NCBI GenBank assembly: GCA_913043025.1
Contig: CAJWLM010000001.1
Coordinates: forward strand, 205,723-269,722
Length of the DNA: 64,000 nucleotides
Direction of reading: 5' to 3'
Source: an uncultured Rhodospirillaceae bacterium
Lineage (GTDB): Bacteria; Pseudomonadota; Alphaproteobacteria; UBA8366
Every line of letters begins with the position of its first letter. Within the stretch, counting starts at the first letter, position 1. Positions 17,827 to 26,763 of the stretch are shown here, in pieces. Both the position numbers and the translations under genes were made by a program. The notes beneath the pieces were generated by a model. It did no database searches, was not told the origin of the DNA, and saw only the letters and a list, made by a program, of their open reading frames with translations.

Positions 17827-18879
17827 TCAACCGCCAGTAACACTCATATGCCGATCAATTGGTATTACTTCTCTCCTTCTATCGACAGAGAAATCGTGCC
17901 CCTCCGGTTTCCTGCTAATGGCCTCACGTATTGCTGCCTCCAGTGTGCACGGAAAGGTCTTGTCCCTGAGGGCGTTGCGTAGCTCGGCACGGTCATGTTG
18001 TCCAAGACACATATAAAGTGTGCCCGTGCAAGTGAGACGAACTCTGTTGCAGGACTCACAAAAATTGTGGGTAAGAGGTGTAATGAAACCTATGCGGCCA
18101 CCAGTTTCTTCAATTCGCCAATAACGTGCGGGCCCGCCGGTACGGAAATCTGTTTCTGTGAGTGTCCAACGTCTCCGTAAATCTGCACGTAACATGGAAA
18201 GAGGCCAGTATTGATCAAGGCGAGTTTCATTGCCTATATCACCCATCGGCATCACTTCTATGAAGGTAAGATCAAATCCCCTTTCACCACACCAAGTAAC
18301 CATATCGTGGATTTCATCATCATTAAAATCTTTAAGAGCGACACAATTAATCTTGATACTAAGGCCGGCGGATACTGCTGCATCAATTCCCCTCATCACT
18401 TTGTCGAAGTTACCCCAGCGAGTGATGTGAGAAAATTTATCTTTTTGAAGTGTGTCTAAGGATACATTGATTCGTTTCACGCCAGCTTCTGCCAGTCCGG
18501 CGGCATGTTTTTCTAACTGGCTGCCATTTGTTGTAACTGTTAATTCGTCGAGCGCTCCGCTGTCCAGGTGTCGCCCAAGCCTATGTACTAACCACATAAT
18601 ATTACGTCGCACTAAAGGCTCACCACCCGTTAGGCGAAGTTTTCGAACGCCGAGCCTAACAAATGTACTACATGCCTGGTCCAGCTCTTCCAAAGTTAAA
18701 ACTTCGGCTTTTGGAAGAAACGACATATCCTCCGACATACAGTAAACGCAGCGAAAATCACATCGATCAGTAACTGATACGCGCAAGTATGTAATAGCTC
18801 GTTCAAATGGGTCAATTAATGGGGGTACTGAAGTTTTGCTAATTTTTTGCATGGCAGTGTTATAACAACTTTGTTTCAT
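17827..18879 (-). CDS. moaA: GTP 3',8-cyclase MoaA (molybdenum cofactor biosynthesis)
   Basis: A radical-SAM enzyme of 350 residues that makes (8S)-3',8-cyclo-7,8-dihydroguanosine 5'-triphosphate, the first step of molybdopterin synthesis. The radical-SAM cluster motif is C40-x3-C44-x2-C47 ([13 protein letters not shown]). The second, C-terminal cluster Cys set is in [26 protein letters not shown] holds the SAM-binding GGEP motif. The chosen start is the first ATG; one at 18852 (MQKISKTSV) is also plausible. mobA lies on the opposite strand 375 bp upstream. Confidence 0.95.
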   Translation of the reverse strand: MKQSCYNTAMQKISKTSVPPLIDPFERAITYLRVSVTDRCDFRCVYCMSEDMSFLPKAEVLTLEELDQACSTFVRLGVRKLRLTGGEPLVRRNIMWLVHRLGRHLDSGALDELTVTTNGSQLEKHAAGLAEAGVKRINVSLDTLQKDKFSHITRWGNFDKVMRGIDAAVSAGLSIKINCVALKDFNDDEIHDMVTWCGERGFDLTFIEVMPMGDIGNETRLDQYWPLSMLRADLRRRWTLTETDFRTGGPARYWRIEETGGRIGFITPLTHNFCESCNRVRLTCTGTLYMCLGQHDRAELRNALRDKTFPCTLEAAIREAISRKPEGHDFSVDRRREVIPIDRHMSVTGG

Positions 18880-19254
18880 TTTATAAGTATTTCAACCATT
18901 TTTATTTTTATAAAGTCAAAAACTAGGTGTCTAATATGAAATGGGACTCTACCTGCAATCATAGCCATAATATAAACCAAAAAAAGAGGACTGATGGACT
19001 ATAGAAAATTTTGTATTGGATATCAAAAGTGATGGTAATGAAAATATTGGTCGACCGGAAGTAAGGTCAATTTATACAAGTTTAACGACAATTACGGTTA
19101 TTACAAACCACGCGCATATTAAATCCTTATGTCGTGGCGACTGTGTGAAGGTCAGGATGGGGCATATGACCGATTATTTCACCGAAGCGACAATACGTCT
19201 TTTCGTTCTAGAAAGCATCATCAACTTTGATGCATGTATGATAGACGCGTAACC
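18880..19254. other. Divergent region between moaA and mobA
   Basis: This 375-bp stretch should hold both promoters. A 78-codon frame (19016-19252, TTG start) runs through it and stops 2 bp before mobA. Its peptide matches no family I recognise, and I do not call it as a gene. I looked for a molybdenum-cofactor riboswitch and saw no supporting structure. Confidence 0.3.
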
Positions 19255-19866
19255 ATGTCTTCGCTGGTAAATGGTGTTGTACTTGCGGGTGGAAGAAGTC
19301 GACGGATGGGTGGAAAACAAAAGCCATTAGCACTGTTGCATGGGCAAACTCTAATCCAACATGTAATCAACATTGTGCAGCCTCAAGTGAATAGACTTCT
19401 CCTTAATGTAAATGACGGCCCGTTGTCTCTTTCAAGTACCGGGTTGCCGACACTGTCTGACTCTTGCTCGGGACACCTAGGCCCATTAGCAGGTATACTC
19501 ACTGGCATGGAATGGACTGCTCGTGAATATCCCGATATTAATTATATCTTTAGTACTCCTGTGGATTGTCCATTTCTCCCTAAAGACTTGGTTGGGAAGT
19601 TGCTGGCAGAGAGAGAGGCAAAACAGGCAGATCTAGCGCTCGCTACTTCGGCGGATCGTATCCACTATACGGTCGGCCTGTGGCCTGTTAGCCAGAAAGA
19701 TAGGTTGCGGTCGGCTTTACTGTTCGGCGGCATTAGGCGAGTAGAAGCCTGGGTAAAGCGTCATAGTATCGTTTTAGTTGATTATAAGGTTGAAAGGATT
19801 GATCCATTTGCCAACATGAATTCCCCCGAGGACCTCTTGTTGGCAGAAACGCTCATGCGCGGTTAG
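19255..19866 (+). CDS. mobA: Molybdenum cofactor guanylyltransferase MobA
   Basis: A 203-residue protein starting MSSLVNGVVLAGG (ATG at 19255; an upstream in-frame ATG at 19234 lacks better support). The nucleotidyltransferase signature LAGGRSRRMGGKQKP is at the N-terminus, and the metal-binding motif is in STPVDCPFLP. MobA transfers GMP from GTP to molybdopterin to make the guanine dinucleotide form used by DMSO reductase-family enzymes. It is adjacent to and divergent from moaA and overlaps the DUF364 gene by 4 bp at its 3' end. Confidence 0.93.
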   Translation: MSSLVNGVVLAGGRSRRMGGKQKPLALLHGQTLIQHVINIVQPQVNRLLLNVNDGPLSLSSTGLPTLSDSCSGHLGPLAGILTGMEWTAREYPDINYIFSTPVDCPFLPKDLVGKLLAEREAKQADLALATSADRIHYTVGLWPVSQKDRLRSALLFGGIRRVEAWVKRHSIVLVDYKVERIDPFANMNSPEDLLLAETLMRG

Positions 19867-20561
19867 ACTTGATGCAAACAAATATTTCGTCCACACTTTC
19901 GCAATTGATTTATTGAGCCACCTTGTACAACAACATCGATGGCGTGGCTGGGTTTCGTAACAATGAAGCCGGCTAAAATCGAAATTCCATTTTCAAATAG
20001 GCCCGGGGTCATTGGAGTGCCGGGACCAATGAGCATTACTTTAGCATTCGAGGCGGCATTTAAGTAATCAACAATTTCTCGTGACGACAATACTGAAGCC
20101 GAAATAATGACCTGGTCGGCACTTACTAATAATTGAGCAGCTTTGCTAGTCGGATAATCATTTTGGCCAGGATTTTTTTCTATCACTTTGACATTTGGAA
20201 AACGGACCTCAATGTTGGGAAATCTGCCAATCGCCACGGTATTGATACTACCATTATTGGCGAATAGATCGAGCCCATTGCCGATTGTGCCTTCTTGATC
20301 CGGTCGATTAAAATGCGCATTCAAAGAAGCTAAAGCCAGTGCTCGATCAAAAGGATTATCTGAATAAATGCTCGCAGCCAGTTCGGCAAGTGGTTTGCCG
20401 CGTTGTTGCCCTGCACCTCTTAGGTTGTAGCAACCAGATGTTCCCTTTACTGGGCTATGTGCCAGTCCTATTCCATCCGGTCCCTCGACCAAGGTCCAAT
20501 TAAGGCCAACTGCAACCATAGAAGCTTTTCCAGAAATCGATTCCGCCAAACGTTTAAGCAT
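19863..20561 (-). CDS. DUF364/DUF4213 family protein (putative heavy-metal chelation)
   Basis: A 232-residue protein with the DUF4213-like N-terminal part (VAVGLNWTLVEGPDGIGLAH, then GKPLAELAASIYSDNPFDRA) and the DUF364 C-terminal Rossmann-like domain (VAIGRFPNIEV, NVKVIEKNPGQND, VMLIGPGTPMTPGLF, GGSINQLRKCGRN). The family is linked in annotations to heavy-metal chelation and to molybdenum or iron-sulfur enzyme maturation, without a proven activity. Location next to mobA and moaA fits a role near molybdenum cofactor handling. It is convergent with mobA, with a 4-bp overlap. Confidence 0.83.
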   Translation of the reverse strand: MLKRLAESISGKASMVAVGLNWTLVEGPDGIGLAHSPVKGTSGCYNLRGAGQQRGKPLAELAASIYSDNPFDRALALASLNAHFNRPDQEGTIGNGLDLFANNGSINTVAIGRFPNIEVRFPNVKVIEKNPGQNDYPTSKAAQLLVSADQVIISASVLSSREIVDYLNAASNAKVMLIGPGTPMTPGLFENGISILAGFIVTKPSHAIDVVVQGGSINQLRKCGRNICLHQV

Positions 20562-20919
20562 GGAAATTAGCCTTCAGAAAAATTATTACGATATGATTAA
20601 TGCGTTACGGTGTCTGTCAAATAAGACAACAGTTACGTAAAAAAGCTTTGGTGGTTGCTCACGTGATTGGAGGGTTAATCCCTCGCGGCACACCACACTA
20701 TTTGCAAGGCGACTTTTTTCTTAGTGTGCTGCACATGTCGTTATATAAAAATTGAGAAAAATTCATGGTAAACCTTTTTCTTCATCAGTGCTGTGTTTTA
20801 AAACGTTTAAAGATGGAAATTATCGCTTTTAATGCCACCACGTCTCAATCAGACAATTATAATTAAAATTTATATACATCTTATTTTGCTATACGTGCCA
20901 TAAACGATAAAATATCGAA
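20562..20919. promoter_or_regulatory. Promoter region of fliI-fliJ (no clear sigma-54 site)
   Basis: This 358-bp stretch lies between the DUF364 gene (minus) and fliI (plus). It should carry the fliI promoter. I searched for TGGCAC-N5-TTGCW and for the palindrome found at other flagellar promoters here and saw neither in good form. A short complementary pair, GAGGG-TTAAT-CCCTC, lies near 20673-20687. The 150 bp before fliI are AT-rich. Confidence 0.3.
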
Positions 20920-22503
20920 ATGGATGATAATCTGAAAACTGTTATCGATGAGATATCCCGACTAGACAAGCTAAAGCTTTATGGTCGCGTAAAAGCAATA
21001 CAAGGCTTGCTAGTTGAGATTGAGGGCCTCGGAGAGAGATTAGCAATAGGTGAACGCTGTCACCTTGAAGTCCGTGGCCGACCTTCTGTCACCTGTGAAA
21101 TTGTTGGATTTCGCGACAACCGTGCTCTTGCGATGCCATTCGGACCACTCGATGGGGTGGGTCTAGGGAGCCGGGCTTTAGTGGGTGAGAGCCAGCCGGC
21201 TGCTTACCCGAATGACAAATGGTTGGGGCGTGTGATTAACGCGCTTGGTGAACCTCTGGATGGTGGTTCCCCAATATTGAAGGGTGCGGAGGCATATCCA
21301 CTATGTGCCTCACCGCCTCCAGCACACCAACGTAAGCGTGTGTCCGGAAAGATAGACTTAGGTGTTCGTTCTATTAATACCTTTATTACATGCTGCCGGG
21401 GCCAACGAATGGGTATCTTTTCGGGTTCGGGGGTTGGTAAATCAATTTTGATGTCAATGCTTACCCGGCATTCTACGGCGGATGTCATTGTTCTCGGTTT
21501 GATCGGCGAACGAGGGCGTGAGGTAAAAGAGTTTATTGAGGAAGATTTGGGCCCTGAGGGCTTGGCGCGGAGTGTTTTAGTCGTGGCAACTTCAAATGAA
21601 TCTGCGCTCATGCGGCGGCAAGCAGCATTCATGACCATGGCTGTCGCTGAATATTTCCGGGACCAAGGTCGTGATGTACTCTGTCTGATGGATAGCATTA
21701 CACGTTTCGCTATGGCGCTACGTGAGATTGGATTATCTGCGGGAGAACCTCCAGCGAGTAAAGGGTATACGCCGACCGTATTCTCAGAGATGCCGAAGCT
21801 TCTAGAACGAGCTGGTCCTGGGGTAGGTCAAGGAAGTATTACAGGATTATTTACGGTTTTAGTCGAAGGGGACGATCACAACGAGCCTATTTCAGATTCG
21901 GTCCGTGGTATAGTAGACGGGCACATTGTTCTTGATCGTACAATTGCTGAACGTAATAGGTATCCCGCTATCAATATCCTTCGAAGCGTTTCAAGAACTC
22001 TTCCCGCCTGCAACTCAGCTGATGAGAATAGGATAATTGATCGGGCGCGGAGCCTAATGGCGGTGTACGAGGATATGGCCGAATTAATTCGCTTAGGCGC
22101 ATATCGTAATGGAAGTGATCCAGCAGTAGATGAGGCTATTCGTTACCATCAAGGTATGGAGAAATTTTTAAGTCAAAATAAACAGGACAAGGCATGTTTG
22201 GAGGAAGGGTATCGGGAATTGGCTGACATTTTAGAAATTCCAATGGAAGGAATAAGTGAAGACGGTGTCAACCATCTGAATAATGAACAAAAGGCTGAGA
22301 ATTCTACTGATATAGTTGAGGGTGCGCCACCGGCAGTACCAGCTGTTGCGACACCTCCTGAAACTACGGATAACTTGCTCCAAAAAGCTTCTGGGGCTGT
22401 GCCCAATTTTCAGGAACCCCGCGTTTCACCTGCGGGGTCAGAAGTTGAAATTGAGCCTTTGAAATCAGCACCGAAGCCTACATCTAGTGAAGATTCTTCC
22501 TAA
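20920..22503 (+). CDS. fliI: Flagellum-specific ATP synthase FliI
   Basis: The type III export ATPase of the flagellum. It forms a hexamer below the export gate and, with FliH and FliJ, prepares substrates for export. The Walker A motif is at 168-175 (FSGSGVGKSILM), with GERGREVKEFIEEDLGPEGL and the Walker B region DVLCLMDSITRFAMALREIGLSAGEPPASKGY. Family-typical FliI ends near residue 440. This protein is 527 residues, and the extra 85 or so C-terminal residues (after ADILEIPM) are acidic, Pro/Ala-rich and of low complexity. fliJ starts inside the stop codon (1-bp overlap). Confidence 0.95.
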   Translation: MDDNLKTVIDEISRLDKLKLYGRVKAIQGLLVEIEGLGERLAIGERCHLEVRGRPSVTCEIVGFRDNRALAMPFGPLDGVGLGSRALVGESQPAAYPNDKWLGRVINALGEPLDGGSPILKGAEAYPLCASPPPAHQRKRVSGKIDLGVRSINTFITCCRGQRMGIFSGSGVGKSILMSMLTRHSTADVIVLGLIGERGREVKEFIEEDLGPEGLARSVLVVATSNESALMRRQAAFMTMAVAEYFRDQGRDVLCLMDSITRFAMALREIGLSAGEPPASKGYTPTVFSEMPKLLERAGPGVGQGSITGLFTVLVEGDDHNEPISDSVRGIVDGHIVLDRTIAERNRYPAINILRSVSRTLPACNSADENRIIDRARSLMAVYEDMAELIRLGAYRNGSDPAVDEAIRYHQGMEKFLSQNKQDKACLEEGYRELADILEIPMEGISEDGVNHLNNEQKAENSTDIVEGAPPAVPAVATPPETTDNLLQKASGAVPNFQEPRVSPAGSEVEIEPLKSAPKPTSSEDSS

Positions 22504-22916
22504 TGAGTGCAATTAAAAAATTAATTCGCTTCCATCGTTTTCAATTAGACGAAAGGCGCCGAGGCTTAAAAAGGTTAGAAGAAAAATTGATTGAGGTTGA
22601 CGCAGAAATATCTGCAATCAACACCCAAATTGAGGAAGAAAAATATTTTGCATCGCAAAATTACGAAGGAAATCGCGACCTAAATAATTTCCTCTCAGCT
22701 TCATTTGCACGAATAAAACAAAAACGGAAGGATCGTGAGTTAGCATTGGGGCAGGTAGAGGCAGCGCGGGAAGAAGTGCGGGAAGCATTTGCTGATGTAA
22801 AAAAATATGAAATTACTGAAAGTGTTGGAGTGCAAAAAGAGCTTCAAGAAAATGAACGCCGAGAGCGTAATGACTTGGATGAAATTGCGCTCAATAGCCA
22901 TAGGAGAAAAAATTAA
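22503..22916 (+). CDS. fliJ: FliJ-like flagellar export protein
   Basis: A 137-residue, highly charged coiled-coil protein directly after fliI, with the ATG overlapping the fliI stop (TAATG). The FliJ family is a small antiparallel coiled coil that binds FlhA and the FliI ring and links export to proton flow. Sequence conservation is poor in this family. The call rests on length, coiled-coil character (RGLKRLEEKLIEVDAEISAI, REEVREAFADVKKYE) and position in the fliI-fliJ pair. The next gene, a FliK-like protein, is convergent. Confidence 0.8.
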   Translation: MSAIKKLIRFHRFQLDERRRGLKRLEEKLIEVDAEISAINTQIEEEKYFASQNYEGNRDLNNFLSASFARIKQKRKDRELALGQVEAAREEVREAFADVKKYEITESVGVQKELQENERRERNDLDEIALNSHRRKN

Positions 22917-22997
22917 CCCGCTGGTGCAACGTTAATTTGAAATATTGGAAGGGCTGTGGGTTACCTTCTTGATTAGTATTCGTTACTTTAAAAAGTG

Positions 22998-24524
22998 TCA
23001 CACAGAAATACCTCTCTGGGAAGTACCTGCGGCACCTTTTGGCATTTCATCCAAGCTCTCAACTTGGCGGTAGGTAAGAGTACCTGCGAAACCAAGAGCG
23101 GAAAGGGTATCAATATAAATTTTATTTACGCCAAGGCGTAATTCGTCCGGCACTGTAGTTTGTGAGTACATAATTAACTCGATTATCTTATTGTGGGCTC
23201 GACCTTCTAGTTGAATCTGGCCGAGATTCCCGAGTATTGCCTCAACGATAAATCGGAGAATCGGGTCTTTTTTAGAATTCGCATTATTTCGTTTGTCATC
23301 GGGGCGTACATTAAGGCGGAACTGTTGTATGCCAGCGTGGGTTGAAAAAGGGATGATAAATGTACGCCAATCTGAGCTTCGGTGGTCTGAGGCTTGACGT
23401 GATACTTGACCAATATCCTCCTGCAAATATTTCCATAGATTTCCTTCCTTTTCCAGAATTCGGCTTGCACTCTGGCCAAGAAATCGAGACATGCCACCAT
23501 TTTTCATTGTGTATAAAAAAAGGAGCATAGATGCGGTCAGTTGTGGTCCAGGAGTTGGAATTTTTCTAACTAACGATGAATGTGCTTTTGGATCGGATTG
23601 CCTAATCATATGTATGGCGTCTTGAAGCGATTGCCAATTACCTAGCGGGTTAATAGGCGCCAATGTTGAGCGCTCATTGGGTTGGGATGAACCAAACACA
23701 ACCATGGTCAACCGAGTTCCAATTGGCATAGAGCTTTTTATTTCTAATGTAATTGTGGCTACAGGAGTTGTTATAATCGGTCTACCATCCGGAGTAACAT
23801 TTGTAACTGTACCAACGAGTTTTGTACCGGTAGACCCAAAAGGGGCCCCCTTACTTGTAAGCGGACTTTTAATTCTGCCCTCAGATTGACTGACCGATAT
23901 CACTTGAATGATTAGAGAAGTTCCTGCCGAAAACTGGGGTTGGGTCTTCCCGCTTGCTAGTTTGGGTACGCTTTTGCTGGTATTTCTGAATTGGGGGCTC
24001 GGAGAATAGTTTGTCTGTGTGGGTTCGGTCTGTGGAGGCCCTGAAACCTGACCGGAGAACAACTCTCCTTTGGCTAGCAAGCCAGACAGATGTACGGGTG
24101 GTGAATTGTTTGAATGTAAGGACGAGGAAGCTAATTTTGCCGGCCCAAAGCGGGTATTAGCATGAGAAGGCTCTTCCCTGACAATAAGGGTTGCGGATTT
24201 GTTTAATGAACTATTGCGCGGTAGGCCCGAGTATTTCTGTAATAATATCTGCGGTTGGTCTCCGCCTGATATGACCCGAATTAATACCTTAGTGCCAGGT
24301 GTTAACGAGGCGTCTGATTGTAAAAATATTTCGCCGGTATTTAACTGTACACGGGCCTCACCGGTGACTAATGAGTTGAGTACGATGCCAGAGATATCCT
24401 GTCCGATTTGAAGCGGGGGGTGTCCATTTGGCAGACGAAGGAGGGTTGACTTAGTTGTTGTCGATATTTGCTGCGACGATATTTGCTTTGGGTCTCCTTT
24501 CGGGGGCTTTATGGATTCTGTCAT
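22998..24524 (-). CDS. FliK-like flagellar hook-length-type protein (second copy)
   Basis: A 508-residue protein at the end of the fliF-flhA operon, 95 bp after flhA. The N-terminal half is low in complexity and rich in Ser, Pro, Thr and Gln (for example QISSQQISTTTKS), as in FliK rulers. The C-terminal part contains an FliK C-domain-like stretch: NLGQIQLEGRAHNKIIEL, then YSQTTVPDELRLGVNKIYID, then LSALGFAGTLTYRQVESL. The canonical fliK is at 35831-37441, so this would be a second member. It may be a second length-control or export-switch protein, or a dedicated FlhA partner. Confidence in the exact function is limited. Confidence 0.6.
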   Translation of the reverse strand: MTESIKPPKGDPKQISSQQISTTTKSTLLRLPNGHPPLQIGQDISGIVLNSLVTGEARVQLNTGEIFLQSDASLTPGTKVLIRVISGGDQPQILLQKYSGLPRNSSLNKSATLIVREEPSHANTRFGPAKLASSSLHSNNSPPVHLSGLLAKGELFSGQVSGPPQTEPTQTNYSPSPQFRNTSKSVPKLASGKTQPQFSAGTSLIIQVISVSQSEGRIKSPLTSKGAPFGSTGTKLVGTVTNVTPDGRPIITTPVATITLEIKSSMPIGTRLTMVVFGSSQPNERSTLAPINPLGNWQSLQDAIHMIRQSDPKAHSSLVRKIPTPGPQLTASMLLFLYTMKNGGMSRFLGQSASRILEKEGNLWKYLQEDIGQVSRQASDHRSSDWRTFIIPFSTHAGIQQFRLNVRPDDKRNNANSKKDPILRFIVEAILGNLGQIQLEGRAHNKIIELIMYSQTTVPDELRLGVNKIYIDTLSALGFAGTLTYRQVESLDEMPKGAAGTSQRGISV

Positions 24525-24619
24525 CTCAAAATACTGCTTTTGAGCTAAGATTGCGGAATATGATGTTGTAATAATGGCATACGGGTGTCTTGAGCGTGGG
24601 GGCGTCCCTATTTGTTTTA

Positions 24620-26725
24620 TCAGATCTGTTCGAGTGTTTTGATGCGTGCTTTTGGGTGAACTTCATTTTGAGACATTACGATTGTGACCGGCCGAAAACG
24701 TTCAATTACAGAGCGAACAAATGGGCGGACTGCAGGGCTTACTAATAGTACAGCGGATTCCCCCTGCATTGCATGGCGTTCAAAAGCAGTCCGTACCGCA
24801 TTTATAAATTGCTGTAATTGGCTTGGTGCCATCGAGAGCTGTTGTTCATCTCCTTGGCTAACTATTGACTCAGCAAATGCCTGTTCCCAATCTGGCGAAA
24901 GGGTTATCAGGGGAATGAAACCCTGCTCGTTGGTTGCAGCGTCAGAAATTTGGCGAGCTAAGCGTGCTCTTACATGCTCCGTTATTTGGCCTATGTTTCT
25001 AGTGTAGCCAGTAGCCTCTGAAATACCCTCGAGGATGGTTGATAAATCGCGCACAGATATGCGTTCGCCTAATAGATTTTGAAGAACTCGTTGTACGCCT
25101 CCTACTGAAATCTGCGTAGGTATTAAATCGGTAATAAGCTTTTGCTGCGGCTGAGCCAATTCGTCCAAGAGTTTTTGTGTTTCAGCGTAGGAAAGTAATT
25201 CGGACATATTATCGCGAATAATTTCAGTAAGATGGGTGGTTATTACTGTCGGAGCATCAACCACAGTGTAGCCCCGAAACATTGCTTCCTCCCGATGCTG
25301 CTCGTTTATCCAAACTGCTGGCAAACCAAATGTTGGCTCTATGGTGGCTTCGCCAGGGAGTGTAATGGGTTCTCCGCCCGGGTCCATGATCAGGAGCATA
25401 TTAGGGCGCAATTCACCGCTACCAGCCTCTATTTCTTTTATGCGAATTATATAATTATTGGTTGGTAGTTGTAAATTGTCTTGGATCCTAACCGCTGGCA
25501 TAACAAAGCCAAGTTCTCCAGCTAATTGCCTTCTCAAAGCCTTGATCTGATCTGTTAGCCGTGGTTCCCGAGCATTATTGATCATCGCAAGAAGGCCATA
25601 CCCTAACTCGAGCCTTATATTGTCTATTTGCAGAGCTGCTGTGATTGGCTCTTCTGCAGGTACGTCAGGCTCATCGGCCGCAGCCGCTTCTGCCGCCTCT
25701 TCAGCCTTCGTTGTCGCCTCGCGTTGATAGATTAAGAATGCAAGCCCACCAGTAAGTAATGCTAGTCCGAAAAAAGGGAGCAGTGGTATGCCTGGTAAAA
25801 GTGACATCAGAACCAGTAACGTTGCACTCATAGTGAGGGCAGTCGGATAATGCCCCAGCTGACCAAATACCATCTTGTCTGTTGAGCCTGCCGTGCCCGC
25901 TTTTGTAACTAACATGCCAGCGCCGGTAGATACGATAAGCGCTGGAATTTGGCTTACTAATCCGTCACCAATTGTAAGTAATGTATATGTTGAGGCCGCG
26001 TTAGCGAGCGTCATGTCCTGCATCGCAACACCTATAACGATCCCACCAACAATATTGATCAACGTTATGAGTAGCCCCGCAATTGCATCGCCGCGCACAA
26101 ACTTTGAGGCGCCGTCCATTGCTCCGTAGAATGAGCTTTCATCCTCTAACTTTGTGCGCCTTGTGCGCGCTTGGTCTTCATTGATCAGGCCAGCCGAGAG
26201 GTCTGCATCTATTGCCATCTGTTTTCCTGGCATTGCATCGAGGCTAAAGCGTGCCGCAACTTCTGCAATTCTTCCCGCACCTTTTGTGATTACGACAAAG
26301 TTTATTATCACTAAGATTGAAAATACAATAATCCCAATCACATAATTCCCAGAAACGACAAAATTCCCAAAAGCCTCGATGACTTGGCCAGCTGCATCAG
26401 TCCCAGTGTGTCCATCGGTAAGTATTAATTTGGTCGACGCAACATTGAGCCCCAATCGAAGCATTGTCGCGATTAAAAGAATGGATGGGAACGAATTAAG
26501 CTCAAGTGGATCTTTGAGAAATAGAACTGTCATTAAAATCACAATGGCGAATGTGATCGAAACAGCAAGGCTCGTATCTAAGAACCAAGTTGGCACTGGT
26601 AGTAACAAGAGCGCCAGCATAAAAACAATAGCAACAGCAAGCATTATGTCGCTGCGGCTACTGATGGCTGCAAGCAAACCGTTCTCAGAACTGCGTGGAG
26701 CCTGATCCGGGCTAGTATCCGTCAT
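24620..26725 (-). CDS. flhA: Flagellar export gate protein FlhA
   Basis: A 701-residue FHIPEP-family protein, the main component of the flagellar export gate. The N-terminal part has about eight hydrophobic segments. The cytoplasmic loop contains the family signature RFSLDAMPGKQMAIDADLSAG and DESSFYGAMDGASKFVRGDA. The C-terminal soluble domain, roughly from residue 340, receives chaperones and substrates and matches VVDAPTVITTHLTEIIR and LLSYAETQKLLDEL. An acidic Ala/Glu linker (EEAAEAAAADEPDVPAEE) joins the two halves. Length is normal. It lies in the fliF-to-flhA operon directly after flbD. Confidence 0.96.
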   Translation of the reverse strand: MTDTSPDQAPRSSENGLLAAISSRSDIMLAVAIVFMLALLLLPVPTWFLDTSLAVSITFAIVILMTVLFLKDPLELNSFPSILLIATMLRLGLNVASTKLILTDGHTGTDAAGQVIEAFGNFVVSGNYVIGIIVFSILVIINFVVITKGAGRIAEVAARFSLDAMPGKQMAIDADLSAGLINEDQARTRRTKLEDESSFYGAMDGASKFVRGDAIAGLLITLINIVGGIVIGVAMQDMTLANAASTYTLLTIGDGLVSQIPALIVSTGAGMLVTKAGTAGSTDKMVFGQLGHYPTALTMSATLLVLMSLLPGIPLLPFFGLALLTGGLAFLIYQREATTKAEEAAEAAAADEPDVPAEEPITAALQIDNIRLELGYGLLAMINNAREPRLTDQIKALRRQLAGELGFVMPAVRIQDNLQLPTNNYIIRIKEIEAGSGELRPNMLLIMDPGGEPITLPGEATIEPTFGLPAVWINEQHREEAMFRGYTVVDAPTVITTHLTEIIRDNMSELLSYAETQKLLDELAQPQQKLITDLIPTQISVGGVQRVLQNLLGERISVRDLSTILEGISEATGYTRNIGQITEHVRARLARQISDAATNEQGFIPLITLSPDWEQAFAESIVSQGDEQQLSMAPSQLQQFINAVRTAFERHAMQGESAVLLVSPAVRPFVRSVIERFRPVTIVMSQNEVHPKARIKTLEQI

Positions 26726-26763
26726 AACCTAAGTGCATTTTCCATTTTAAATAAATTTACCAG

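Noticed and set aside
19016..19252. 78-codon TTG-start frame between moaA and mobA
   Set aside because: The peptide matches no family I know, the TTG start has no convincing ribosome site and it lies in a divergent promoter region. It could be a lineage-specific small gene, but the sequence alone does not support a call.
20659..20760. Possible tRNA or structured RNA before fliI
   Set aside because: The GAGGG/CCCTC pair and CACACTA/TAGTGTG words do not form a cloverleaf or any known riboswitch; no anticodon arm could be found.
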